From: an uncultured Candidatus Melainabacteria bacterium
Lineage (GTDB): Bacteria > Cyanobacteriota > Vampirovibrionia > Gastranaerophilales > Gastranaerophilaceae
NCBI GenBank assembly: GCA_934692665.1
Contig: CAKUUG010000006.1
Location: 1 to 58,094 of the forward strand
DNA: 58,094 nucleotides
Direction: 5' to 3'
Shown here: positions 33,953 to 43,928 of the stretch, one piece after another
How the letters are laid out: the number at the start of each line of letters is the position of its first letter
Numbering within the stretch: position 1 is the first letter of the stretch
Position numbers and translations under genes: made by a program
Notes under the pieces: model-generated
Database searches by the model: none
Seen by the model: the letters and a program-made list of their open reading frames with translations, nothing else
What the model was told of the DNA's origin: nothing

Positions 33953-35771
33953 TTTTTGTTCTCCTAGTTCTTCTTTTTGGCTTTTCAGCGGGTTTTTGAG
34001 TGGAATCTTCCGATGTCGTTTCTTCTTTTTCCTCTTTCGCACTCATTTCTTCTTCTATTTTTTCAATTTCTTTTTTCTTTGTTTTTTTAGCTTTTCTTGA
34101 TAATTTTTTTACTTCTTTAATTTCTTCTTTGTTGTCGTCTTTCGCTTCTTCTTTTTCTTCTTTGACTTCTTTTGGGGCTGTTTGTATTTCATCTTTTATA
34201 GAAGGTTCAGCCTCTGTTTTAGGAGCTTCTGTTTCTGCCGAAGAAGGAGAATTCAACTCAATATCTTTAATCAAATCATCAATCAACTCGTTTACTTCTG
34301 ATTTTGTAAGTTCTTGTTTTGGTTTGTTTTCTTGTTTAACCTCAGTATTTGGTGTTGTTTCTTTTGTGTGAGGTGTTTGCTGTTCTTTGTTTGGTTGTTC
34401 TGTTTGTTGTTGGTTTTGGAATTGTTGATTGTTGTTATTATTTCTCTTTTTGTTTTTGTCAAACTTGTTAAAGTTTTTAGGAGCAGCTTCTGTATTGAAG
34501 TTTGAAGAAAAAGGTCCTTTGATTTTGTTCATTTTTGCCCTATTTTCGCCAACTGAAGTTGAAGTTGCAAATTTCATTTCATCAACAACAAAACCTTGCC
34601 CACCACATTTGTCGCATTTTTTTGTAAATATTTCAGCAAGGCTTTGACCTTGTCTATGACGAGTCAATTCAACAAGTCCCAAATCAGACAACTGCCCGAT
34701 TTGTGGTTTTGCTTTGTCTTTTTCAAGAACAAGTTCAAAATGCTCCAATAATGCCAATTTGTCCATTCGAGAAGCCATATCGATAAAATCGATAATCACC
34801 ATACCACCTATGTTTCTGAGTTTTAGCTGACGAGCGATTTCGTCTGCGGCTTGGATATTGGTTTTTAGAATGGTTTCTGCTTGGTTTGAAGAGCTTGTAA
34901 ATTTTCCTGAGTTTACATCAACAACAGTAAGAGCTTCTGTCTGTTGAATAAACAAATAACCGCCCAAAGGCATGTTTACTTTTGTGTTTAGGGCATTTGT
35001 GATTTCTTTGTTTACTCCTGTTGCAACAAGCAAAGGCTCATTGCCTTTGTGCATAGAAACTTTTACTTGCATATTCCAATGTTGCAACAATTGTGTTGTT
35101 CTGTGCAATGCAAAAGCTGTATCAACAACAATCTCTTCGACTTCGTTGTCTACTGCTTCTCTGATTACTCTATATAATAAATCTTGATCTCTATACAATA
35201 ATGTCGGTGGAGTCGCACTGTCTGCAGCATTTACGATAGAATTCCATTTTTCCAACAAAATCTCTAAGTCTTCTTGGATTTCTGTATCTGTCTGCCCTTC
35301 AGCTTCTGTTCTTACAATCACACCCACCCCGACAGGTTTTAAAAGGCTTACTATAGATTTTAGTCTTGCTCTTTCTTTTGTTGAAGTGATTTTTTTAGAA
35401 ACATTTACGCCTTTTTCATCCGGTAACAACACCAAAAATCTTCCCGGAAGTGATAGAGCTGTAGTAACTCTAGGACCTTTGTGTCCTGTAGGTTCTTTCA
35501 CTACTTGTACAATTAATTTTTGATTCGGTTTGACTTTTTCTTTTAGAGTACCTTTACCCATAATGTCGTCTGTGTGGATAAAGCCCATTTTGTCATTCAT
35601 ACCGACATCAACGAATGCAGCTTCAATAGATGGCAAAATATTGTCTACACGTGATAGATATACATCTCCCAACAAAACATCACCTTTTGATACGAAAAAC
35701 TCTGAAGCTTTGTTGTTTTCTATAACTGCTGCAATGTTATCTTTTTCTGCTATTATAATTTTTTTTGACAT
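33933..35771 (-). CDS. rng: Ribonuclease E/G family endoribonuclease
   Basis: A 612-residue protein. An S1 domain lies near residues 35-120. The DNase I-like catalytic core has the two metal-binding Asp motifs (TVVDVNSGKF and VIIDFIDM). A zinc-link motif CDKCGGQG lies near residue 380. The last ~200 residues are a low-complexity Lys/Glu/Asn/Gln tail, probably a disordered RNA- or partner-binding region as in RNase E. It processes rRNA/tRNA and decays mRNA. AAAGGA precedes the ATG. It is downstream of a DUF2344 gene, a frequent bacterial pairing. Confidence 0.94.
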   Translation of the reverse strand: MSKKIIIAEKDNIAAVIENNKASEFFVSKGDVLLGDVYLSRVDNILPSIEAAFVDVGMNDKMGFIHTDDIMGKGTLKEKVKPNQKLIVQVVKEPTGHKGPRVTTALSLPGRFLVLLPDEKGVNVSKKITSTKERARLKSIVSLLKPVGVGVIVRTEAEGQTDTEIQEDLEILLEKWNSIVNAADSATPPTLLYRDQDLLYRVIREAVDNEVEEIVVDTAFALHRTTQLLQHWNMQVKVSMHKGNEPLLVATGVNKEITNALNTKVNMPLGGYLFIQQTEALTVVDVNSGKFTSSSNQAETILKTNIQAADEIARQLKLRNIGGMVIIDFIDMASRMDKLALLEHFELVLEKDKAKPQIGQLSDLGLVELTRHRQGQSLAEIFTKKCDKCGGQGFVVDEMKFATSTSVGENRAKMNKIKGPFSSNFNTEAAPKNFNKFDKNKKRNNNNNQQFQNQQQTEQPNKEQQTPHTKETTPNTEVKQENKPKQELTKSEVNELIDDLIKDIELNSPSSAETEAPKTEAEPSIKDEIQTAPKEVKEEKEEAKDDNKEEIKEVKKLSRKAKKTKKKEIEKIEEEMSAKEEKEETTSEDSTQKPAEKPKRRTRRTKSVKENS

Positions 35772-35789
35772 GATAAAATCCTTTATTAC

Positions 35790-36476
35790 TTATATTACTC
35801 TAAAGGCATTATCGAAAAATTCTGTCCGTCTAATTTTGAAATTGTTATTGTCTATAAAAAACTTTTTTAAAAACTCATCTGCACGAAATGCACTGATTTG
35901 TTCATCATGACCAACCTTCAATATAAACTCTATTGTGCCGTCATCTCTCAATTTTAAAGAATGTAGGGAATTTCGATAATTTATTGTTTTTTCTATACCT
36001 TTTTTAGTTTTCTTCGTGATTAAAATTTCACCCGAAGACAAACATTCATTAATAATATATCTTATTTTTTCGAAATTGTAAACATGTTTTTTGTTTTCTT
36101 TGATTGTTGCTTCGTATTTTGCCCATTGAGTGAGGTTTTCGAGGGATTTTGGCTCATTATTGTCGGGCAGAATTTCTTTTAATTCAACAATCTTTATTCC
36201 ATTTGGAGAATTTTTTTCAAAATTTTGTATAAAATCTTCTTTTAATGGTTCTAAAGTTTGAAAATTTACAAGTTCACAACAAGACTCGATAAAAATAGGT
36301 AAAGCAGGTGAGTATGAAATCTTGGGCATTTTGTTAAAGCCTTCAGACAAAACAAGTTTTACTTCACATCTTCTAAAGATTTTTTGTATAAGATTTTGCC
36401 AATCTAGGTGAGAAATAAAACGAAGTTCACCTGTTTTTGTTGTTTTGAGCCGATATTTGTAGATGTTTTTCATCAT
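35790..36476 (-). CDS. DUF2344/TIGR03936 family protein (radical-SAM-associated)
   Basis: A 228-residue protein. The N-terminus YRLKTTKTGELRFISHLDWQ and the SEGFNKMPKISYSPALPI segment are diagnostic of TIGR03936, usually encoded beside or fused to a TIGR03960 radical-SAM protein and upstream of RNase E/G. The RNase neighbour is here but the radical-SAM partner is not adjacent. The start overlaps the stop of a 62-residue gene (TAATG). The biochemical role is not established. Confidence 0.88.
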   Translation of the reverse strand: MMKNIYKYRLKTTKTGELRFISHLDWQNLIQKIFRRCEVKLVLSEGFNKMPKISYSPALPIFIESCCELVNFQTLEPLKEDFIQNFEKNSPNGIKIVELKEILPDNNEPKSLENLTQWAKYEATIKENKKHVYNFEKIRYIINECLSSGEILITKKTKKGIEKTINYRNSLHSLKLRDDGTIEFILKVGHDEQISAFRADEFLKKFFIDNNNFKIRRTEFFDNAFRVI

Positions 36477-36664
36477 TATTTTGATAGTTTTTTTTGAATG
36501 TAATCAGTGATAGAAGTTTGTCGTTTAAGAATGATATTGTTTTGTATTTCGTTCAAACGATTAATTGCTCCTATTGTTTTTGCCAATTGCTTTCTTTTAA
36601 CTTCTTTTGCAAGATGATTCAACTCTTTTGTATTAATAAAATTGTCTAGAAAAAATGTATTCAT
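36476..36664 (-). CDS. Small 62-residue hypothetical protein
   Basis: A basic, helical protein starting MNTFFLDNFINTKEL. Its TAA overlaps the ATG of the DUF2344 gene, and an extended -10-like element sits 6 nt upstream of its ATG. It probably heads the operon with DUF2344 and RNase E/G. Function unknown; realness rests on position. Confidence 0.55.
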   Translation of the reverse strand: MNTFFLDNFINTKELNHLAKEVKRKQLAKTIGAINRLNEIQNNIILKRQTSITDYIQKKLSK

Positions 36665-36670
36665 GACTAT

Positions 36671-36679
36671 AGGTTAGCA
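36671..36679 (-). promoter_or_regulatory. Weak extended -10 element, leaderless position
   Basis: On the minus strand TGC-TAACCT (hexamer 36671-36676) ends 6 nt before the ATG at 36664. The hexamer is poor, but the TGn extension and spacing match the other cases. Confidence 0.35.
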
Positions 36680-36720
36680 TTTTTTACTTAAAAAGTTAAA
36701 TTCTTTATCTTTGTTAACAT

Positions 36721-38073
36721 TTAAGGACGCTTTTTTATTATGCTAATAAATTTGTCTATCAATTCAGAAAGCATTAGAGAGAGTTTTTTGTGGTCTAAAA
36801 TTGTAAAATCAACAGTTTCTGTTTCATAGAGTCTTTTTTGCTCGTTATCCACGATAGAAAGTCGAATAACGGTGTGTTCCATTCCGTCATATTCAAGAGC
36901 GAAACTAGCACAAACATCCCCTCTTGAAACGCTGAAGAGAGATTTGTTTCCTGTATATGCATTGATTGCAAAATCTTGTTGTTTGATTTTTAGGATGTTT
37001 TCATATTTTTTGAAAACAGGAATAACAACAAACTTCAATTTTCTTTTGTATGCTTGATTAAAAAGCATAATGCTTGTTTTGTCAAATACTGATTGGACTT
37101 CCGGAATATTGGTCGGAAGTTGTTCTTGTTGCTTTTGTTCTTTTTGTTTTTGTATTATTTCTTTTGGTGTTTCAAAGTTTATTTTCGGTTGATTTTTTGT
37201 TGAATAAAAATCAGAAGCAACAATTAAAGAGTTTGTATTTTCGCTTGCTTTTTCCAAAGCATCAGAGAGTGCTTCTGTAATATCTTCAAACTTCTGTTCT
37301 TGAACTTCAACTACTCCTGCATTCGCTCCGCAATCTACACCTAAATTGTTGTTTATTCTTTCAAAAACGCTATATGCACCGTTGAGTTTCGTTTTTTGCA
37401 AGTAAATATAGTATTTGTCTATGTCTTTTATTGCGATAGAATCGTTTAGACGTATTGATTTTTTTATTATTTCGATGAATTCTTTAGGATTTTTGTAGCT
37501 AGGGTATTTTTTGTCGGGAGAAATCAAAAGAATGCACGCTTTTTGAGAATATTTTTTTGTTTGCGAAATTTCATTTTTCAAAAATTCTTCGCAAAATTTT
37601 TGACCATAAGCACCGGTGTCTTCTTGCACTATGCCCAATCTCGTTAAGAAATTCGTTCTTGATTCAATGTTGAGGTTGAGTTCATTTTTTTGCAGACACC
37701 AAATGATTCTTATTAATAGTTCGTAATCAATGATTGGCATAAACAATACGTCACTGATTCCATTGTCAAATGCTTCTATTATCGTTTCTCTGGAACAGTT
37801 TTCGTTTAGTAACAATATAGGGAGGTTTCTATATTGTTCTTGCTTTTTGAATTTTTTAATCAAGTTTAAAGAATGAATATTGTTATTTTCACAATGTAAT
37901 ACAACAACATTAGGAGAAAAATCATCAAACATGTTTTGGGCTTCTTCTATTGAACATGATTTGATTTTGTCCAAATTTCTTAATAAAACTAATTTTTGAG
38001 TAATTTGTTTAATTAATTCTTGTTTATTGCTTATGATAACAACTGTATTAGCGTCTGACACTTGTGACTCCAA
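36721..38073 (-). CDS. Degenerate receiver / GGDEF-like regulator
   Basis: A 450-residue protein. It starts with TTG at 38073, preceded by AAGGGAG on the minus strand. The first ~125 residues have a receiver fold, but the acidic pair is replaced (IISNKQE), the phosphoacceptor position is His60 (VVVLHCEN) and the late Lys is missing. A second domain (~155-290) has the layout of a GGDEF domain (SIRLNDSIAIKDIDKYYIYL), but the GGDEF signature is absent. A ~120-residue C-terminal domain is unassigned. It is probably a non-catalytic signalling or scaffold protein. The receiver call is firmer than the GGDEF call. Confidence 0.7.
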   Translation of the reverse strand: MESQVSDANTVVIISNKQELIKQITQKLVLLRNLDKIKSCSIEEAQNMFDDFSPNVVVLHCENNNIHSLNLIKKFKKQEQYRNLPILLLNENCSRETIIEAFDNGISDVLFMPIIDYELLIRIIWCLQKNELNLNIESRTNFLTRLGIVQEDTGAYGQKFCEEFLKNEISQTKKYSQKACILLISPDKKYPSYKNPKEFIEIIKKSIRLNDSIAIKDIDKYYIYLQKTKLNGAYSVFERINNNLGVDCGANAGVVEVQEQKFEDITEALSDALEKASENTNSLIVASDFYSTKNQPKINFETPKEIIQKQKEQKQQEQLPTNIPEVQSVFDKTSIMLFNQAYKRKLKFVVIPVFKKYENILKIKQQDFAINAYTGNKSLFSVSRGDVCASFALEYDGMEHTVIRLSIVDNEQKRLYETETVDFTILDHKKLSLMLSELIDKFISIIKKRP

Positions 38074-38130
38074 TTATTTCTCCCTTATGTATATTAACAA
38101 TACTACAAAATCAAATTTTTTACAAAAATA

Positions 38131-38162
38131 TTAAAAAATACCCCTCGAATATCCGAGGGGTG
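38131..38162 (-). terminator. Rho-independent terminator of the amylase operon
   Basis: ACCCCTCG / CGAGGGGT stem (38140-38161), followed on the minus strand by ATTTTTTAA. It lies 7 nt after the stop of the 1264-residue gene. Confidence 0.88.
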
Positions 38163-38168
38163 CAAATT

Positions 38169-41100
38169 TTATACTTTATAAAATGTTAAAACAGTATCAT
38201 CAACATTTATTTTTTTGTTTTCGTCGGCAACATAAGAACTGCCTTTTTTGTTTGCCGGATAGATAGTTCCATTTTTAACTATGTATTTTTGTGCTATTGA
38301 GTCTGAGTTTAGAACAGCTTCGTCGCTAAAGGCTTTTCCTTTTTTGTAGACTTTTCTTTGTAGAATTGTACCATCTTCAAATGGGCATTTTTCCATTTTT
38401 ATTGGAGATACTTGTTTTGGTGTATCCAGTTTGGCTTTGTATGCAAGTTCTTTTTTTGGAGTGTTGTAATTTGTAATTAATTGAAGAACTTGTGAGCCTT
38501 TTTCGTCGTATGAATAAATAGGCAACATTTGTAGATTTACTTCATTGTGCAAGTATGTTTTTATTCCTTCTTCCAGATTTCCGGATTTGCAACATTTCAT
38601 GAATCTACTATAATTACCTTCGTCGCCCCATATACCGAATGTGTCTTTCATTTCGTCAATAGTAGCTTTTGTTGATGGTTTGTTTATGAAATTCATAGCT
38701 TTTTTGTAGCCATCTTTTGTGTGCGCTATTTTGCCCATAATATAATCATCGTCACAGTCTTTCGGGGGTTTTATATCAGGAATTACATCGTATGTAATTT
38801 TTGCACCATTCCTTATTGAAGAAAGTCCTTTTAGTTTGTATAAACCGGAAATTGCTTGCATTTTTTCGTAGTATGATTTGTATCTTTCATCAGTTTTCAA
38901 ATAGTGCAAAATAGGGTTTCTGTTTGCTTGGAAAACATTTTTGCTGGATGTTTCGTATCCGCTTTGTACAAATTCTGCACCATTGAATAATGTAGGAGTT
39001 GCAGGCATAGCATTCATTGCTTCCCACAATGCAGTTTGTTGTTTCATTGCTTTTGACAACATTGAACTATGAAAATCTAAAACACTTACATCCAGATTTT
39101 CTGTAAGACCGGCTTTTTTGAACAAATCTCTAATTGAAATTTCATAAGGTGTGACGCCAAATTTTTCTGAACGTTTGAAATTTGCTTTAGAATCTTCATC
39201 TTTTTTACCTGCAGCAAGTTCTCTTAGTGCTTGTTTTAGTGCTTGTTTTTCTTTTCCTGTGTATGATTTTTCAATTTCATCATCCATCATTTGAGCAACA
39301 GCAACAGCTTTTGGAGAAATTTGGCTGAATTCCGTTGAACCGGTTAATTCTTTTGTTAATCTTTCTAAATCTTCATTGCCCTGTATTTTTTCTGAATAGA
39401 ACAAATTAAGATTAAGAGGTAAAGTATGCATAATACGAGGTTTGTCGTGGTTTTCGACAAATGTGTGAGACAAATTTATATTGTCCGGCTGATTTACGCT
39501 ATAAAAATTGCTAATACAATTGCTTAAAGACTTCAAATCCCCCGCTCTGCTAACAGGATTGTTGTCGCCATCGGTGATGTTTTCCGGATTTGTACCGACA
39601 AAACATGACAATTTATTAAAGTAATTTGAATAGTTAGATGAAGTTGTTGCACCAACTTTTGATAAAAATTCTGTTTCGACTAATTTTGGGTCAATGTTTT
39701 TTCCAAAAGCATCTTGGTGAGAACCTTTTGCGATTCTTGAATCAAAACCGCTATTGTTACCATTGTAAAAACTCCACAAATCGGTAATCTCACAAACAAT
39801 ATATGAAGCAGGGTTGTATTGTCTGATATTGCCGATAAAGTCTGACCAGAAATTTTCTACATCAGGCCATACGTCTTTAAAATGTTTTTCACCTGCACGA
39901 ACAGCATCCAAGTCGCCTATATCTTTTGCAGCGTCAAAACGCCAGTTTAGACCACCTTTTCCTTGGAGTGTTATTGCTTCCGCAAGTTTGAAATCATCTA
40001 GTGAGATTTTTTCTAAGTCTTTTTTGATTTGTTGTCCAACAGGAGCAACTGCACCAGGTTTGAAGCCGTTTTGTATTTTTGAAATTACTTGATTTGCTTC
40101 ATCTTCAGGTGTAGAAGGTTCATATTTTTCTATTGATTTTAGAGTGACTTTGCCTAGTCTGGTATAGTCTGTAGTTCCATCTTTCAATATAGTTTTTTCA
40201 TCTAATGCAGTCTGCAAAAGTGCTTTTACAATGTCATTTGCATAAGTTTTTACAACGTATTGTTTATATTCGGAATCGTTTTTGTATTTGCTTGGTATTG
40301 CTGCATCTATTGTTTCGTTTACTGCTTTTTCCAATCTGGATGCAAAATCTTTTGTATGAAGCAGTTTTTCGTTAAAATCAGGTTGAGCAAAAATAGCACT
40401 TAATTCAGGGCTTGTTTCTATAGATTGTAGAGGGAAGTTTTCTATGTAGTTTCCAACTGATTTTTTTTGTGTTAAGACAGGGAAAGTTGCTTTATTTAAA
40501 CTTTCTTTTAGCTGTTCAAAATTTTCTATGCCGTTATTTTTTGCGATTTTAACTTTTTCTTCAGGTGTTGCTTTTGCTGTTCTTAATATCAAATCTGATT
40601 GAACTTTTTCAGTCCAAAATGTTGCAGCACCGTAGATATAGTTTCTTGCTTCTTGCATAGCTTTTTTGTCTGCTGAATTTGACAAATTCATTTTGACTAT
40701 ATCTCTGTTTCCATCCCAAAATGTTGCATTAGAGGCACTGTGACGTTGAGTGATTTTAAAGTTTTCAAATGTCAAAAAATCATCAAGATTTTTTATGTCT
40801 TTTAGCATAACATTGTTTGAGCCTGCTTTTTTAAATACAGACAAGTGTCTAGTGTCAGAAGGTGAAACTTCAAATGAAAACATGTACGCAGAATCATCGT
40901 TTGATGTAATGTCGTAATTGTCTTTTGGGGATTTGTCTGTTTGTTTGATTAATGCATCAGAAGTTTTTGCTTCATTAGAAACCAATCTGTCGTCAAAAAA
41001 TTGAATATATGTTGGTTCATCTTTTCTGTAGTGATTTTTATTGTTTGGGTCATTGATGATTTTGACGCCGATATTTTTCATTGCTTTTTCATCATCAGGT

Positions 41101-41963
41101 AAAATTCCAGGGTTTATGTTTTCTTCAATTTTTAACATACCGTACCAAGGAGAAGCTTCTCCCCACTTGTAAACATGTTGAACAAGGGGTGATTGCAAAC
41201 TTTGAGATGTAAAAGCACCATCTGCAACATAGCCTTTTCCTCTTTCAAATAAATGAAAGTTTAAATCTTTGAATGCTTGTTCATTTGCACATTGATAGAG
41301 ATTGTTTGGCCAATATTTATGCGAAGAAGTAGGATCTATACCAATATCAGGTGTAGAAATTATATATCTATAAGGATCTAATTCATCTGTTTTTGTTAAT
41401 AAATAATCAATCCCTTGAATACTTCCGCCTAGTTTGTTGAAGTGATTGTGAACAAAATCAAGGTCTGTTTGTGGAGCTTCTACAGTTGCAGGATTTTTTG
41501 TTGTTGCTTTCAATATATCAAGATATTTTGGTGAAACATCGGCGTCTACAAAGCTATGACGCATAGAGCCTGCTTTTGGTGTTATGCCTTGGTTTTTGCT
41601 TGTTCTTAAAATGTTGAATTTTTCATTTCCTATAGATACAGATTCACTTTTGTCGGTTACAGCTTTTTCTCCGACTTTGTATCTATAAAAAATACCGTCG
41701 CTATGATTTATAATATAATTTGTTGTTTTTTCGTCCAATTCCAATATATTGTTGTCTTTTGGGAAGGGAACAGAGATAACATCTTTGATATTTGGTTTTA
41801 CATTTTTAGCAAAACGAATAATTTCAAGAGCAACTTTTTCATTGTTTTTGTTTGGGGGTGCTACAAACTGAAAAACAGGCAAGTTTTTCATATCGTAAGT
41901 ATATTTCATCCCTTTGAAATTAACATTGTTCGCTTTGTGAGTATTATTAATTGATAAATCCAT
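38169..41963 (-). CDS. Large GH13 (alpha-amylase superfamily) protein
   Basis: A 1264-residue protein with all four GH13 regions recognisable: VADGAF near residue 246, WRFDAAKDIG near 678 (nucleophile Asp), CEITD near 724 (acid/base Glu) and FVENHD near 838 (third Asp). NGAEFVQSGYE follows. It is therefore predicted to act on alpha-1,4 glucans by hydrolysis or transfer; the exact reaction is not readable. A ~400-residue insertion lies between regions I and II. The N-terminus carries VNFKG at residues 14-18 and no signal peptide. AAAGGA precedes the ATG. It is last in an operon with a second GH13 and two membrane proteins. Confidence 0.85.
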   Translation of the reverse strand: MDLSINNTHKANNVNFKGMKYTYDMKNLPVFQFVAPPNKNNEKVALEIIRFAKNVKPNIKDVISVPFPKDNNILELDEKTTNYIINHSDGIFYRYKVGEKAVTDKSESVSIGNEKFNILRTSKNQGITPKAGSMRHSFVDADVSPKYLDILKATTKNPATVEAPQTDLDFVHNHFNKLGGSIQGIDYLLTKTDELDPYRYIISTPDIGIDPTSSHKYWPNNLYQCANEQAFKDLNFHLFERGKGYVADGAFTSQSLQSPLVQHVYKWGEASPWYGMLKIEENINPGILPDDEKAMKNIGVKIINDPNNKNHYRKDEPTYIQFFDDRLVSNEAKTSDALIKQTDKSPKDNYDITSNDDSAYMFSFEVSPSDTRHLSVFKKAGSNNVMLKDIKNLDDFLTFENFKITQRHSASNATFWDGNRDIVKMNLSNSADKKAMQEARNYIYGAATFWTEKVQSDLILRTAKATPEEKVKIAKNNGIENFEQLKESLNKATFPVLTQKKSVGNYIENFPLQSIETSPELSAIFAQPDFNEKLLHTKDFASRLEKAVNETIDAAIPSKYKNDSEYKQYVVKTYANDIVKALLQTALDEKTILKDGTTDYTRLGKVTLKSIEKYEPSTPEDEANQVISKIQNGFKPGAVAPVGQQIKKDLEKISLDDFKLAEAITLQGKGGLNWRFDAAKDIGDLDAVRAGEKHFKDVWPDVENFWSDFIGNIRQYNPASYIVCEITDLWSFYNGNNSGFDSRIAKGSHQDAFGKNIDPKLVETEFLSKVGATTSSNYSNYFNKLSCFVGTNPENITDGDNNPVSRAGDLKSLSNCISNFYSVNQPDNINLSHTFVENHDKPRIMHTLPLNLNLFYSEKIQGNEDLERLTKELTGSTEFSQISPKAVAVAQMMDDEIEKSYTGKEKQALKQALRELAAGKKDEDSKANFKRSEKFGVTPYEISIRDLFKKAGLTENLDVSVLDFHSSMLSKAMKQQTALWEAMNAMPATPTLFNGAEFVQSGYETSSKNVFQANRNPILHYLKTDERYKSYYEKMQAISGLYKLKGLSSIRNGAKITYDVIPDIKPPKDCDDDYIMGKIAHTKDGYKKAMNFINKPSTKATIDEMKDTFGIWGDEGNYSRFMKCCKSGNLEEGIKTYLHNEVNLQMLPIYSYDEKGSQVLQLITNYNTPKKELAYKAKLDTPKQVSPIKMEKCPFEDGTILQRKVYKKGKAFSDEAVLNSDSIAQKYIVKNGTIYPANKKGSSYVADENKKINVDDTVLTFYKV

Positions 41964-42011
41964 AGCTTATCCTTTATATTATATTTTCCCTTCAAATGAA
42001 ATTTTTAAACA

Positions 42012-43928
42012 TCATAGAAAATTTTGTTTTAGTACGTTTTCTTTTTCTGATAGTTTTTCTATTTCGCTGTCATCTATTTCAAATACACAAGCTCTGCTTG
42101 TTCCCAATTCAACATTTATTGTGCCATCACCGTTGTTTTGGAATTTGCAATCATCACCGTATTTTGGCATCAAATTGTTGAATTTTTGGTCAGGTTTCAA
42201 TCCCGGAATTGTGATTGTGCCGCCAACTTCTTTGTTTACGTTTCTGTTTCCTATGAATAACAGAGTTTTTCCATCTTTGTGTCTTGCAAAAGAGATTATT
42301 TCGTCATTATTTGATGGAAGAATAATAAATGAACCTTTTGTAATTACGTCTTGTGCGTTGTTCATTTTTAGATTTGAAGTTTTTGTAAAATCGTTATATC
42401 TGTTGTCACGCAATGAAAATGCGGTTTTTAGTACATTTTCTATTTCGGGACTGTTTCCACCGGGTTTTCTTGATTTGTTGAAGATATCCATTCTTCCTGA
42501 GTGAACGGTACATTCATGGTTGTCTGTTAAAGTATCTTTAACAAGTCCGTTTTCGTAAGGGAATTTGTAATAATCTCCTGTTTGTAAACCATCTGTCAAA
42601 TATGGGTTTACTTGTGGCAACATAGACTGCAATATTGAAGTAAACATTACCCAAGGAGCACCACCATACAACATTGGTGATTGGTCATCATGAGTTGCAA
42701 ATGAGCCGATAAGTGATTTTGGACCGCATTTTTGACCTATTTCGTTGTTTATTTCAATATTTTCTTTTACATAGTCATACAATTGGTCTTTTTTTGTCCA
42801 ATCGTTGAAGATATGATATTGTCCATAGTAGCTATCAAAACCTACTTCAAGAAGTTCTTTTGGTCTATCGTATGGCATATTCAATTGCGGAGATGCATCT
42901 TCATGGGTATATGTTTCTGCAAGCCAAGCAAATTGAGGGTCTCTAGCATGAGAGTAATTAATGATTACGTTCCAAAATTCGACAGGTTTTGCTCTGCCTA
43001 CATCTGCTCTAATGCCATCAAAACCTAAATCGATACAAGCATCAACATATTGTTTATGCATATCAAGCAAGCCTTTGTTTAGTTTTCTGTTTTGCTCATC
43101 TTCAAAAGGTTTAAACATTCTGATATCTTGCCAACCTTGAGGAACTTTTTCTCTGCCGTTTGCATCGACTGCCATTAAATCAGGATGTTCTTTTGCAAAA
43201 TCTACACTAGCACAAGAAGGCAAATCCAACATAACAGAAATACCACGTTTGTGACATTCTTCATTAAAATATTTAACTTCTGCTTGTCCCAAGGTATGGT
43301 CGTTTTTGTCCCATTTTTGGATTTCTTTTCCTGACAATTCTTTATATATTTCTTCTATTCTTTGTCTTCTTTCGCCTTTTGGATTTGTATCAACGATTTC
43401 AGGGTCGACTGCTAGTGTTCCGTCTTTCCAAACAAAAGCTAAAGGTGCATACAATGAACCTGCTGTGCCCATTGCTTTTGTTTTTCCCGGTGGATGAATA
43501 GGAAGCATATGAAGTGTGTTGAAACCGTCTTCTTTGATTTCATCCAATCTGTCTAGAGCGTTAACAAGATTTCCGGAAATTTCGTTTCCTTGGATAAGTT
43601 GGTTTCCGTCTAAATCTTGAGCATTCATGATTCTGGGAATTATGGCTAACATTTGTGATTGGTTGTGAGTTAGCATATATTTTAGATTGTTTTTATATTC
43701 TGTTGGTTGAGTCTTGCTTTCTTCAACAGCTTGTGTTTTTAAGATTTGTTGATTTTGAGCAAGCACAGCATCTTTTATTCTCGGGTCATAGCTTTCTACA
43801 CCCAATTGTTTCGCTAAAAGCGGACTCATAGGTGTTGATGGAGCTTGTTTGACATTTTGAGATGAAGTTTGAATAGCTGCTGCTTTTTGTTTTAAAAGAG
43901 GACTAATCGATGAAACATTATTTAGCAT
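42012..43928 (-). CDS. GH13 (alpha-amylase superfamily) protein with a double SPLL tag
   Basis: A 638-residue protein. GH13 regions: VMLDLPSCAS (region I-like), GIRADVGRA near residue 308 (nucleophile), WLAETYTHED near 336 (acid/base) and FATHDD near 411 (third Asp). The C-terminal ~100 residues form a beta domain. The N-terminus has SISPLL at residues 7-12 and SPLL at 35-38, the same pair as the protein at 3942-4754, and no signal peptide. AGGAGG precedes the ATG, which overlaps the upstream stop. Probably alpha-glucan hydrolase or transferase. Confidence 0.88.
   Translation of the reverse strand: MLNNVSSISPLLKQKAAAIQTSSQNVKQAPSTPMSPLLAKQLGVESYDPRIKDAVLAQNQQILKTQAVEESKTQPTEYKNNLKYMLTHNQSQMLAIIPRIMNAQDLDGNQLIQGNEISGNLVNALDRLDEIKEDGFNTLHMLPIHPPGKTKAMGTAGSLYAPLAFVWKDGTLAVDPEIVDTNPKGERRQRIEEIYKELSGKEIQKWDKNDHTLGQAEVKYFNEECHKRGISVMLDLPSCASVDFAKEHPDLMAVDANGREKVPQGWQDIRMFKPFEDEQNRKLNKGLLDMHKQYVDACIDLGFDGIRADVGRAKPVEFWNVIINYSHARDPQFAWLAETYTHEDASPQLNMPYDRPKELLEVGFDSYYGQYHIFNDWTKKDQLYDYVKENIEINNEIGQKCGPKSLIGSFATHDDQSPMLYGGAPWVMFTSILQSMLPQVNPYLTDGLQTGDYYKFPYENGLVKDTLTDNHECTVHSGRMDIFNKSRKPGGNSPEIENVLKTAFSLRDNRYNDFTKTSNLKMNNAQDVITKGSFIILPSNNDEIISFARHKDGKTLLFIGNRNVNKEVGGTITIPGLKPDQKFNNLMPKYGDDCKFQNNGDGTINVELGTSRACVFEIDDSEIEKLSEKENVLKQNFL

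Noticed and set aside
33858..34647. Open frames antisense to the RNase E/G tail
   Set aside because: They arise from the Lys/Glu-rich low-complexity coding of the opposite strand (Ser/Phe/Leu-rich products) and have no start signals.
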